A stretch of DNA of 13,438 nucleotides, taken from positions 1-13,438 of the forward strand of contig JAKBAU010000066.1 in NCBI GenBank assembly GCA_021808875.1. The letters are read 5' to 3'. The notes under the pieces are model-generated. The model did not search any database and was not told where the DNA came from. It saw only the letters and a list, made by a program, of their open reading frames with translations. The position numbers and the translations under genes are program-made. This stretch comes from Pseudomonadota bacterium (GTDB taxonomy: Bacteria > Pseudomonadota > Alphaproteobacteria > Micropepsales > Micropepsaceae). Positions 1 to 7,361 of the stretch are shown here, in pieces (position 1 is the first letter of the stretch; every line of letters starts with the position of its first letter).

Positions 1-1
1 C

Positions 2-502
2 TCCGCTCCGCGCGAGGAGACGGAAGCAGATCGGGCGCTCGCCCGCGCCAGCCATCGCGCCATTGCCGCTGTCACTGAGGATCTCGAGGCCCTGCGTTTC
101 AATCGCGCCGTAGCCCAGATCTACACTCTGGCTAACGAGATCTCTGGCAGCAAGGCCGGGGGTGTGGTGCGCCGGCGGGCGCTGGAAACTTTGGTTCTGC
201 TGATCGGACCGATGATGCCCCATCTCGCCGAAGAGTGCTGGCGGTATCTGGGCCGGACGGGGCTTGTGGCCGAAACACCCTGGCCCAAGGCAGATCCCGA
301 GTTGCTCCGCGCGAGGGAGGTTACGCTTGCCGTTCAGGTTAATGGCAAGCTGCGTGGCACGCTTGAACTTGCCAAGGGCACAGCAAAGGACGAGGCTGAG
401 AGGGCGGCACTTTCTCTGGACGCGGTGCAGCGCGCCCTTGAGGGCAAAGTGCCCAAACGGGTCATCGTCGTCCCAGATCGCATCGTCAATATTGTCGTAT
501 GA
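2..502 (+). CDS. leuS: Leucyl-tRNA synthetase, C-terminal part (5' end outside window)
   Basis: This is the last 166 codons of leucyl-tRNA synthetase, the cytoplasmic class I enzyme that charges tRNA-Leu. The frame is open from base 2 to the TGA at 500-502. It encodes the helical anticodon-binding domain (the stretch around SHRAIAAVTEDLEALRFNRA, then LIGPMMPHLAEECW) and the small C-terminal domain (VQVNGKLRG ... RVIVVPDRIVNIVV), which are standard LeuRS endings. The catalytic core with HIGH and KMSKS lies upstream of the window. The stop overlaps the next start as ATGA (499-502). LeuS followed by LptE and HolA is a common alphaproteobacterial order, which supports the calls of all three. The family assignment is secure; only the start is missing. 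Confidence 0.96.
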   Translation, partial: SAPREETEADRALARASHRAIAAVTEDLEALRFNRAVAQIYTLANEISGSKAGGVVRRRALETLVLLIGPMMPHLAEECWRYLGRTGLVAETPWPKADPELLRAREVTLAVQVNGKLRGTLELAKGTAKDEAERAALSLDAVQRALEGKVPKRVIVVPDRIVNIVV

Positions 503-1020
503 TAAAGCGATTGACCGTACTGGTCCTGGCGCTCGGACTGAGCGGATGTGGCTTTCGTCCGCTTTATGGCCGCTATGGCGCTGATCCTCGTGCTGCTTCC
601 GTTTTTGCTTCGATCTATATTCCGCCGATCGCCTCCGATGAGGCGGGATATAAGCTGCGCAACACCCTGATGGACCTGATCAGTTCCCGACCGTCCTCGG
701 CGGGAGCACGCTATCGCCTGGCGATCACCTTGGCGCAGTCGCGCCAGGGCATTGCGATCGAACCCAATGCCACAATAACCCGGTATAATTATCAGCTGAA
801 TGCCAGTTACACGCTTTTCGACCTGGCCCATGACAGGATCGTTACCAGTGGAAACGAAGAGGCGCTCTCCGCCTACAATGTGCCACCTTCATCCGCGACC
901 TCCCTTTACTCGACCTTGATGGCGCGTCGTGATGCGCAGCGTCGGGCAGCAGAGGATGTCGCCCAGCGCATCCGCATGGATCTGGCTGTCTTCTTTGCCG
1001 AGCACCGGTCCAGCTCATGA
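499..1020 (+). CDS. lptE: LPS-assembly lipoprotein LptE
   Basis: This 173-residue protein is an outer-membrane lipoprotein that plugs the LptD barrel and helps deliver lipopolysaccharide to the cell surface. The N-terminus is a short lipoprotein signal peptide (MIKRLTVLVLALGLSGC) with lipobox LSGC, so Cys17 would be the lipidated first residue. The mature start CGFRPLYG is the usual alphaproteobacterial LptE signature, and the length fits the family. There is no Shine-Dalgarno before the ATG at 499, but the start overlaps the leuS stop, so it is probably translated by coupling. Its own stop overlaps the holA start in the same way (1017-1020). LptE is weakly conserved; the call rests on the signature, lipobox, length and gene order together. 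Confidence 0.9.
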   Translation: MIKRLTVLVLALGLSGCGFRPLYGRYGADPRAASVFASIYIPPIASDEAGYKLRNTLMDLISSRPSSAGARYRLAITLAQSRQGIAIEPNATITRYNYQLNASYTLFDLAHDRIVTSGNEEALSAYNVPPSSATSLYSTLMARRDAQRRAAEDVAQRIRMDLAVFFAEHRSSS

Positions 1021-2039
1021 TCGTCAAGCACAGCGAGGGCGATCGCTTTTCCTCAAAGCCTCCTGCCGGTGTTATCGCGGCCCTGGTTTTCGGACCGGAC
1101 AGCGGACTGGTGCGTGAGCGCGCCGAGCGATTGGCGCGCAGCGTGGTGGCGGATTTGAACGATGCCTTTCTCGTCAGCGAACTTGATGAGGCGATCCTCT
1201 CTGCCGATCCGGCCCGCCTCGCCGACGAAGCGGCGGCGATTTCCATGTTGGGTGGTCGACGCGTGGTACGCGTGCGTGGCGCGGGCAATGGTCTTGCCAA
1301 TCTCTTTGCGGGGTTTCTGGCCGCACCGAGCGGCGACGCGTTGATTGTGGTCGAAGCCGGTGATCTGTCCCGGACCTCAGCACTGCGCAAGCTCTTTGAG
1401 GAGGCAGTCAATGCCGCGGCTCTTGGCTGCTATGCTGATAGCGCGCGCGATTTGGCGCAGCTGGTGCGCGATGTGATGAAGGAGCATGGGCTCGCCATTA
1501 CGGCGGAGGGCGTTGAAGAGGCCGTAGCGCGGCTTGGTTCGGACCGGGGCGTAAGTCGGCGAGAACTCGAAAAACTGGCACTTTACGCGCGTGATGCCGG
1601 CAAGGTTGCAGCCACCGACGTACGTGCCATCATGGGCGATGAAGCCGAAGCCAGGGCTGAGGAAGTTTGCGACGCGGCCGGCGAAGGCAATTTGCCACGG
1701 CTTGATTTGGCGCTGTCCCGTCTTTGGGCTGACGATATCTCGCCCGTCGCCGTGGTACGCATTGCACTGTCGCACTTTCAGCGCCTGGCTCAGACCCGTA
1801 CCCTGGTAGAGCGTGGAGAAGCGGTAGAGGGCGTACTGAGGAAGCTGCGTCCGCCTCTGCATTTTTCGCGGCAGGGGAGCTTTCGTGCGCAGCTCAGTCG
1901 CTGGAATGTGTCACGACTGCAACGTGCACTCGAACTGCTCTTCGAAACCGAGGAACTGTGCAAGACCACGGCAATACCCAGCGAGGCCGCCTGCGGGCGG
2001 GCACTGTTCAATATCGCGTCGCTGGCAAGGATGCGCTGA
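1017..2039 (+). CDS. holA: DNA polymerase III subunit delta
   Basis: This 340-residue protein is the delta subunit of the clamp loader, which opens the sliding clamp during DNA replication. The N-terminal module carries the typical [16 protein letters not shown] stretch (about residues 25-40) in place of a working Walker A, as expected for delta, which does not hydrolyse ATP. The segment [15 protein letters not shown] follows, then the helical lid and collar region toward the C-terminus ([16 protein letters not shown] and the ending [12 protein letters not shown]). Length is normal. The start ATG overlaps the lptE stop as ATGA, and no Shine-Dalgarno is visible, which again suggests coupling. 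One base separates its stop from the hisF start. Confidence 0.93.
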   Translation: MIVKHSEGDRFSSKPPAGVIAALVFGPDSGLVRERAERLARSVVADLNDAFLVSELDEAILSADPARLADEAAAISMLGGRRVVRVRGAGNGLANLFAGFLAAPSGDALIVVEAGDLSRTSALRKLFEEAVNAAALGCYADSARDLAQLVRDVMKEHGLAITAEGVEEAVARLGSDRGVSRRELEKLALYARDAGKVAATDVRAIMGDEAEARAEEVCDAAGEGNLPRLDLALSRLWADDISPVAVVRIALSHFQRLAQTRTLVERGEAVEGVLRKLRPPLHFSRQGSFRAQLSRWNVSRLQRALELLFETEELCKTTAIPSEAACGRALFNIASLARMR

Positions 2040-2040
2040 G

Positions 2041-2802
2041 ATGCTGACCATTCGCATCATACCCTGTCTTGATGTCAAGGACGGCCGGGTGGTTAAAGGC
2101 GTCAATTTTGTCAATCTGCGTGATGCCGGCGATCCGGTAGAACAGGCAATCCTCTACGATGCGGCAGGCGCCGATGAACTGTGCTTTTTGGATATCACCG
2201 CCAGTCATGAAAAACGTGGCATTCTGCTCGAGGTCGTGCAACGCACCGCCGAGGCCTGCTTCATGCCTTTGACGGTTGGTGGAGGTATCCGGACGCTTGA
2301 GGATATCCGTGCTCTCCTGCTGGCGGGCGCAGACAAGGTTTCGATCAACACGGAAGCTGTGCGGCGGCCGGAATTTGTTCGTGATGCCGCAGAGAAGTTT
2401 GGCAGTCAGTGCATCGTAGCGGCAATTGACGCCAAGGAAGTGCGCCCGGGCAGGTTCGAAGTCTTCACCCATGGCGGCCGCACGCCAACCGGTCTCGATG
2501 CGCTTGCCCACGCGCAGCGTCTTGCATCCTTTGGGGCCGGCGAAATCCTGCTAACCTCGATGGATCGCGACGGCACGCGCAGTGGCTATAATCTGGCCCT
2601 GACCCGCGCGCTCGCCGACGGCGTCGAGGTTCCGGTGATCGCCAGCGGCGGGGTCGGCACAGTTGCCGATCTTGTTGCCGGAGTGGTCGAGGGCCACGCC
2701 AGTGCGGTTCTCGCGGCCTCGATTTTCCATTATGGCGAGGTCAGCATTGCCGAGGCCCGGGCGGCGCTGAATGCGGCCGGCCTTCCCGTGCGCAAGATCT
2801 GA
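2041..2802 (+). CDS. hisF: Imidazole glycerol phosphate synthase, cyclase subunit HisF
   Basis: This 253-residue (beta/alpha)8-barrel uses ammonia from HisH to convert PRFAR into imidazole glycerol phosphate and AICAR, linking histidine and purine synthesis. The protein begins [20 protein letters not shown]. Both catalytic aspartates sit at their canonical positions, Asp11 (IIPCLD) and Asp130 (VAAID). Phosphate-binding segments LTVGGGIR and VIASGGVG are intact. The ATG at 2041 has AAGGA at 2027-2031, nine bases upstream; a longer reading to 1885 would run into holA and is not needed. In many Alphaproteobacteria hisF sits with hisH, hisA and hisE; here it is behind holA with none of them in view. 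The enzyme itself looks fully functional. Confidence 0.97.
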   Translation: MLTIRIIPCLDVKDGRVVKGVNFVNLRDAGDPVEQAILYDAAGADELCFLDITASHEKRGILLEVVQRTAEACFMPLTVGGGIRTLEDIRALLLAGADKVSINTEAVRRPEFVRDAAEKFGSQCIVAAIDAKEVRPGRFEVFTHGGRTPTGLDALAHAQRLASFGAGEILLTSMDRDGTRSGYNLALTRALADGVEVPVIASGGVGTVADLVAGVVEGHASAVLAASIFHYGEVSIAEARAALNAAGLPVRKI

Positions 2803-2891
2803 GCGCAAGGAGTCTTGCTGCCAAAAGCGATCCGTGGGAGTTGATGATCTGGAAGGCCACGAGACGGGGGCTGAGCGTGGAGCCGGGCACC

Positions 2892-3971
2892 ATGCCCAAG
2901 GAAGAGCAGTACGAACTGCGTTTTGGCGAAGCCTTGGAGCGCCGACGCGGTCCGCGGCGTGGCGCCAGCCTGGGACGCCGGCAGCCCCGTGAGGACGGGG
3001 ATGTTTCAAGGGCGCAGACCCGACAGCTGGCCCGCAAGGCCGGGATCTGGGTGCTGCCCGGTGAGGCCACGGCAGGCGAGGCCTTTCTGCGCATCCTTGA
3101 GCATTGTCGCAGCCACATCCTCGCCAATCTGCCGGCGGTGTTGCAGAGCCATGAAGTTGAAGGCGTGCATCAGTTGCGGGTGGCGCTGCGCCGTTTGCGC
3201 GTGGCGCTTCTCGCTTTTGGTGCAGACTTTCGTACCCCTGAACTCGATGCCTTACGCCTGCGCGCAAAAGTGCTGGCTGCGGGGCTGGGGCCGGCCCGAG
3301 ACATGGATGTTTTCCTCGACGAACTCATGGCGCCGGCGCAGGCTGATGCCGGTCTGCCAGAGGCGTTTGCGCTGTTGCGGGCGCGCGCCGCGGCGCGCCG
3401 CGAAGCGGCCTGGCAGAGCGCCGTGACCACCGCTTCCAGTCTTGCCTTTCACAGCTTCGTCCACGACCTGACCCAGGCTATCAGTCATCGCGCGTGGTAT
3501 GCGCAGGGCGCCGACGAGGACCGGCTCTCGCGCTTTGACCAGCCAGTTCGTCTGCTTGCCGATCGCCAGCTTGCGCACTATTTCCGCAAGGCCAAGAAAA
3601 GGGCGCGCAAATTGCAGAACCTCAACGAAGCGGAACGCCATCAACTGCGCATTGCTCTCAAGAAGCTGCGTTACACCCTCGAATTCTTTTCCTCCCTCTA
3701 TGACCCGAAGATGGTTAAGCCCTTCGTCCGCAGATTGTCGCTGATGCAGGATGTGCTTGGCAGCCTGCAGGATCTGGCGGTTGCGCGACGTATTCTGAAC
3801 GATCTCGTCGAGGCTGCGTCAGAGCAGCAGGCGCCTGATCAGGGCGCGTTGCGATTTGCCGCGGGCACCGTTTATGGCTGGCATCTGGAACGGGCCAATG
3901 CGGCCCGGAGTGAAGCCAAGCTGCGCTGGAAACGTCTGGCGAAGACAGAGCCGTTTTGGAGCCCATCGTAA
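2892..3971 (+). CDS. CHAD domain protein without a recognisable CYTH domain
   Basis: This is a 359-residue, very basic, mostly alpha-helical protein. Two histidine- and arginine-rich helices mark the two halves of a CHAD domain: GVHQLRVALRRLRVAL (His93) and ERHQLRIALKKLRYTLEFF (His250). Other typical pieces are LGPARDMDVFLDEL and LMQDVLGSLQDL. CHAD domains are known to bind polyphosphate through such basic helices; the exact role here is unknown. Residues 1-55 are a short Arg-rich leader (ERRRGPRRGASLGRR). In related proteins a CYTH triphosphate-tunnel domain normally precedes the CHAD domain. The ATG at 2892 was chosen because GGAG lies nine bases upstream (2879-2882). ATG 2844 and TTG 2841 are in frame, but GGGAG at 2836-2840 is too close to them. 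The stop overlaps the next start (TAATG). Confidence 0.82.
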   Translation: MPKEEQYELRFGEALERRRGPRRGASLGRRQPREDGDVSRAQTRQLARKAGIWVLPGEATAGEAFLRILEHCRSHILANLPAVLQSHEVEGVHQLRVALRRLRVALLAFGADFRTPELDALRLRAKVLAAGLGPARDMDVFLDELMAPAQADAGLPEAFALLRARAAARREAAWQSAVTTASSLAFHSFVHDLTQAISHRAWYAQGADEDRLSRFDQPVRLLADRQLAHYFRKAKKRARKLQNLNEAERHQLRIALKKLRYTLEFFSSLYDPKMVKPFVRRLSLMQDVLGSLQDLAVARRILNDLVEAASEQQAPDQGALRFAAGTVYGWHLERANAARSEAKLRWKRLAKTEPFWSPS

Positions 3972-4429
3972 TGCGTCGGACTGTCGATCCTGCATATAAG
4001 GATCAGTATCCTGCCAATATTCAGGCGATTCTCAAACGGGCGGCGCCCTGTGCAGTCTGGCTCGGCCAGGAGCTTCTCGAAATCGATGCCGAGACCGGCT
4101 GGTGCCGCATCGCCTATAACCTCGGTGAGCCTCAGTTCAACCGCTTTGGTGCGGTTCATGGCGGCGCGATTGCCTGTGTCATGGACGATGTGCTGTCGGT
4201 TGCGGCGGGACTTGTACTTTCCTGGGGCGAGATTGCCCCGACGCTTGAGATGAAGGTGAGCTATCTCAATCAGGCAGGCGCAGGCCGCCATATTGGCGAG
4301 GCCTCCGTCCGCAAGCGTGGACGGCAAATCAGCTTCCTTGAGGCGAGCCTGATGCGCGAGGACGGCAGGATTGTCGCAACAGCCTCTGGCACCATCATGA
4401 TCTCGGTCCTCAAACGGCCGCAGGCCTAA
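3971..4429 (+). CDS. PaaI-family hotdog-fold acyl-CoA thioesterase
   Basis: This is a 152-residue hotdog-fold protein of the PaaI/YdiI-like thioesterase group, which hydrolyses acyl-CoA thioesters in the cytoplasm. The signature is FNRFGAVHGGAIACVMDDV (residues 56-74). It holds the HGG that opens the hotdog helix, and the acidic MDD that usually supplies the catalytic residue (Asp72 or Asp73). The strand pair TLEMKVSYLNQA ... GEASVRKRGRQISFLEASL matches the rest of the fold. The ATG at 3971 shares a base with the stop of the CHAD gene and has GGAG at 3958-3961; an upstream TTG at 3956 is less likely. Substrate cannot be told from sequence. It is the last gene of the plus-strand run and faces hemY. 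Confidence 0.85.
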   Translation: MRRTVDPAYKDQYPANIQAILKRAAPCAVWLGQELLEIDAETGWCRIAYNLGEPQFNRFGAVHGGAIACVMDDVLSVAAGLVLSWGEIAPTLEMKVSYLNQAGAGRHIGEASVRKRGRQISFLEASLMREDGRIVATASGTIMISVLKRPQA

Positions 4430-4475
4430 GGCCAGTCGCTCACGAGGGGGATGGATGACGGCTTGTCACCTCATC

Positions 4476-5900
4476 TCACACCGCGCTGTCGGGCCCCGGA
4501 TCATCGGGCCCCGGATCATCGGGCCCTGGATCATCGGGAACAGGCAGAGCCGTGGCAGAGGGTGAGGCAAGTGTGCCCGCATCGGTCTTTGTCGGCATCT
4601 GCTCCTGAGGGGCTGGGTGCGTTGGTGCGATCCAAAGAAGCGTGTCAAAGCCTTTGCATCGTCCGCATAACGCCTGCCAGTGCTGCGAGCTCCATCCACA
4701 GCGCGAGCAGCGGAAGTCGCCGTCACGCGGCGCTTGGGCCGCACGCAGCAACCAGTCATGGGCGGCGACATGGTCTTGGTGCTGACGCTCTTCGATCTCG
4801 GCGAAGAGGATGCAGATGCGCGTGCTGATTTCGTCATGCGCCCACGGTGCCAAGACGCGCCGGGCCTCGGACCAGCGGCTCATGGCGATATGCTGCTGGG
4901 CCTCGAGCACACAACTTTCGAAGTGCTCGGGACGGACGCGGGCCAGAGTTAGGAGGCGGGCACTGCGTTGCGGTGTGGTCTCGCGCGGAAACATGGCGCC
5001 ATAGGTGGTGGCAAGCTCGGGGTGGGGCGCCACAGACCAGGCCCTTTCGATCACCTCCTGAGCGCGCCTGTCTTTGCTGTTATAGATGAGCCATCTGGCG
5101 GCGAGGATGGCGCCAGGCAGTAGACCGGGTTCAATATCCAGTGCTTCCAGGGCCAGATCGAGCGCCCGCTTTGGTGCTGCGGCCTCAGCCTCAAGCGCTT
5201 GAACCGCAAGGAGCACCGCGCGCCTGCGTCTGAGAACATCAGCGGCCAGAAGTCTGGTCTTGCCCGCATCATCAAGCAACGCCATCGCCTCATTCCATTC
5301 GCCACGTGCAGTGCGCAAGTCGAACAGTGCCTGAACCGGCCATGTGGCGCGCGGCTTCAGAGCATAGGCACGTAGGCCAAGCTCAAGGGCTCGTTCGCTC
5401 TCACCCCGCGTCAACGCCGAGTGGAAAAGCCCTTTGAGGCCCAGATACTCCGTATGGGCATGGTTCAGCATCGCCTCATAGGCGGCGGCTTCCGCCTGTG
5501 TGTCGGCAGCAAGGCTGGCGGCTTGTGCCGCCAGGAGCAGGCCAAGAGGCGAGGCCGACAATGTCGGACTAATGCGGTTGCGCCAGTGCTGGACGTCCTT
5601 GAGCTCACCTGTGGCGGCGGCCACAAGGCCCTGGGACAGCGCGCCTTCGCCGCGGCGCAGGCGTCGCAGCTGCCACCATTGTCCGAGCGCTTGGGGGGCA
5701 CCCAGAACGAGGCCGAGGATGCGGCCAAGAACGATCACCAGGAGGGCAAAAAGGGTGGTCACCGCGACAAACAGGCCGGCCGGCATGTGGATCTGCCAGT
5801 TGCCGATTTCCAGTTCGAGATGACCTTTCAGAGTGGCAAGCCAGACCGCAGCAAACGCAGCGATCACCGCCATGGCAAAAAAGCCAAGCACACGTCTCAT
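4476..5900 (-). CDS. hemY: HemY-like inner-membrane TPR protein with C-terminal zinc ribbon
   Basis: This 474-residue protein matches the HemY family of porphyrin-pathway-associated membrane proteins; it is not the oxidase also named HemY. Two membrane segments (about residues 4-24 and 40-66) enclose the short stretch LELEIGNWQIHMPAG, typical of the family's N-terminus. Helical TPR-type repeats follow to about residue 390. Residues 398-415 hold Cys-X2-Cys-X10-Cys-X2-Cys (CSRCGWSSQHWQALCGRC), a rubredoxin-like zinc ribbon as known in the TPR protein LapB. A 51-residue Pro-rich tail ends in three DDPGP repeats. The biochemical role is unproven; the operon suggests membrane organisation of tetrapyrrole synthesis. 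Its ATG overlaps the Mic60 stop (5897-5900), so the two are probably coupled. Confidence 0.85.
   Translation of the reverse strand: MRRVLGFFAMAVIAAFAAVWLATLKGHLELEIGNWQIHMPAGLFVAVTTLFALLVIVLGRILGLVLGAPQALGQWWQLRRLRRGEGALSQGLVAAATGELKDVQHWRNRISPTLSASPLGLLLAAQAASLAADTQAEAAAYEAMLNHAHTEYLGLKGLFHSALTRGESERALELGLRAYALKPRATWPVQALFDLRTARGEWNEAMALLDDAGKTRLLAADVLRRRRAVLLAVQALEAEAAAPKRALDLALEALDIEPGLLPGAILAARWLIYNSKDRRAQEVIERAWSVAPHPELATTYGAMFPRETTPQRSARLLTLARVRPEHFESCVLEAQQHIAMSRWSEARRVLAPWAHDEISTRICILFAEIEERQHQDHVAAHDWLLRAAQAPRDGDFRCSRCGWSSQHWQALCGRCKGFDTLLWIAPTHPAPQEQMPTKTDAGTLASPSATALPVPDDPGPDDPGPDDPGPDSAV
4489..4533. repeat. Three tandem copies of a 15-bp repeat in the hemY 3' end
   Basis: The unit tcgggccccggatca occurs at 4489-4503 and 4504-4518, and with one change (ccctgg) at 4519-4533. 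A decayed fourth copy begins at 4534. Read on the minus strand it codes for repeated Asp-Asp-Pro-Gly-Pro in the HemY tail. Because the unit is a multiple of three, gain or loss of copies would change tail length without breaking the frame. Its GC-rich, partly palindromic units (GGGCCC) favour replication slippage. Confidence 0.93.
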
Positions 5901-7264
5901 CGTGCACCTGTGTTGGTGGGATCAGATTTTTGCGTACTCTGGGCAAGGATCATCGTGCTCAGGGTGCGGGTGGCGTCGTCGATGGCAAGGCGGGCCCTGG
6001 CAGCTGCGAGCCAGGACGAGGCGGCAGCCCTTGCCGGCCGGTCTAGTCCGGCGACATTGGCGACGGCCGTCGCCACATCACCATGGGCAAGGGCCTGCTG
6101 CGCACGGGAGAGATGGGCTTGCGTGGTATTGCCCGAGATGGGGGCGATGCGCCGCACCGAAACCAGATCGCCAAGCTCTGCCCAGGTCCGCGCAAACCAG
6201 TTCGGGGCATAGGCGATACGTTCGGCCTCAACAATGGTGTTGGCATTCTGATCGAGGCTTTGGGCCAGCTGTCCCACCGATGGTGCTCCCTGACGTGCAT
6301 GACGGCTTAGCACGCTCAGGGCCGGTGATGGTGGCAGCAGCGTTGTGAGCACATGAAGCGCGCGGTCATAGGGCGCTCCACGCGCGCTGGTTTCTATCAG
6401 TTCGGCCAGCGTCAGCATTGCCGCAGCCTTTGTTAACACCTCTGCCGGGGTGTCGCGTTCAACGCGGGTAAGACGCTGTCCCAGTTGTGCGACGGCGCTC
6501 TTGGGCGCGAAAGACTCCAGCTGCTGCTGCAAATCAGCAGGCGGGGCATGTTTTTCGAGCGCTGCGACATGCGTTTGGAGGAGCGCAAGCTCTCCGTCAA
6601 TGCTGTGCAGCGCGCCAGCGAAGTGTGCGAGGTTGCCTTGGGTTTTGGCGAGCTTGGCGCTCAGCCGTACGATTGTCAGGGGGGAGGCGCGGTAGGCGCC
6701 TGACAGGTTGGGGCGACCCGTGCCGTTTGCTGGGCCCTCCGGATAGGGCGGATTGCTCAGCTGCTGATGGAGGGCGGCAAGCTCGGCGCTGTTTTTGGCG
6801 GTTGCCGACTTGAGAGCAGCGATGACATCGCTATCCGGCGGCGACCCGCTGTTCTGGGCTTTTTCGACCGCGCTGAGACGGGCTTCGTCAGCGTCGACGC
6901 GACTTTTAAGCGTATCAAGGCGCCGTTCGACGGCGGCGAAGCTTGCCGCGGCGGCCTGGGGGGCGCGTCCAGCGGCGAGCTGGCCGACTTGGCGTTCAAG
7001 GGCGCTGACGCGATCGGCCATGGCGGTCTCGTCTGCGCCGCTGCCAGTGATCCAGGGCCAGTAGACAACGATGAGCGCGCCACCCACGGCTGCGAGAATG
7101 AGCAGAATGAGCCAGCCGAGCGCCGCTTCGGTGGCATCGACCAAAGGATGGCGGCGCCGCTCCGTCCCGCCTGTCCCGTCCGGCTTTTCCGGTTGGGGAA
7201 TCGCGCTAAAGGCGGGCCGCGGCGCGGTCTCCTCGTCAGGCCGGTGCGGTTCTGCGTCCGTCAT
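5897..7264 (-). CDS. Mic60/mitofilin-like inner-membrane protein (COG4223 type)
   Basis: This 455-residue protein has the layout of alphaproteobacterial Mic60, the relative of mitochondrial mitofilin that shapes inner membranes. In order it shows a charged, Pro-rich cytoplasmic N-terminus (1-48), one membrane helix (about 49-68, GWLILLILAAVGGALIVVYW), and a long Ala/Leu/Gln-rich coiled-coil stretch (about 80-260). A helical C-terminal mitofilin-type domain (about 280-440, with LSRAQQALAHGDVATAVANV) ends it. Placement between hemD and hemY is the classic location of this gene. The ATG at 7264 (MTDAEPHR) was preferred to an in-frame TTG at 7336 because GGGAAGG and a possible promoter lie just upstream of it. 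It overlaps hemY by four bases. Family identity is good; a crista-like role in this organism is inference. Confidence 0.85.
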   Translation of the reverse strand: MTDAEPHRPDEETAPRPAFSAIPQPEKPDGTGGTERRRHPLVDATEAALGWLILLILAAVGGALIVVYWPWITGSGADETAMADRVSALERQVGQLAAGRAPQAAAASFAAVERRLDTLKSRVDADEARLSAVEKAQNSGSPPDSDVIAALKSATAKNSAELAALHQQLSNPPYPEGPANGTGRPNLSGAYRASPLTIVRLSAKLAKTQGNLAHFAGALHSIDGELALLQTHVAALEKHAPPADLQQQLESFAPKSAVAQLGQRLTRVERDTPAEVLTKAAAMLTLAELIETSARGAPYDRALHVLTTLLPPSPALSVLSRHARQGAPSVGQLAQSLDQNANTIVEAERIAYAPNWFARTWAELGDLVSVRRIAPISGNTTQAHLSRAQQALAHGDVATAVANVAGLDRPARAAASSWLAAARARLAIDDATRTLSTMILAQSTQKSDPTNTGAR

Positions 7265-7292
7265 CCCTTCCCACTTTTTAGCAGGCAACAAA

Positions 7293-7321
7293 TCTATAGG
7301 GGCGGGGTTGGCCCGGAACAA
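7293..7321 (-). promoter_or_regulatory. Possible sigma70-type promoter for Mic60-hemY
   Basis: On the minus strand TTGTTC (7316-7321) and TATAGA (7293-7298) are separated by exactly 17 bases and match the -35 and -10 consensus at 3/6 and 4/6. Transcription would start near 7286, leaving a leader of about 22 bases before the Mic60 ATG at 7264. It lies in the only real gap of the heme cluster. The match is moderate and untested. Confidence 0.35.
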
Positions 7322-7361
7322 GCTTGCCCACGCCAAGAGAGTGAGACTGGAACGGTCAAGG

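Noticed and set aside
1885..2040. N-terminal extension of hisF
   Set aside because: It overlaps the end of holA, and the canonical HisF start [11 protein letters not shown] with its own ribosome binding site is at 2041.
4489..4533. CRISPR-like array
   Set aside because: The repeats are directly adjacent with no spacers, and they are in frame within hemY.
5421..6212. 263-codon plus-strand frame opposite hemY and Mic60
   Set aside because: It crosses two well-supported minus-strand genes and resembles no family; it is a GC-driven shadow.
7265..7336. TTG start giving 24 more residues on the Mic60 protein
   Set aside because: No ribosome binding site, and a candidate promoter lies between this TTG and the ATG at 7264.
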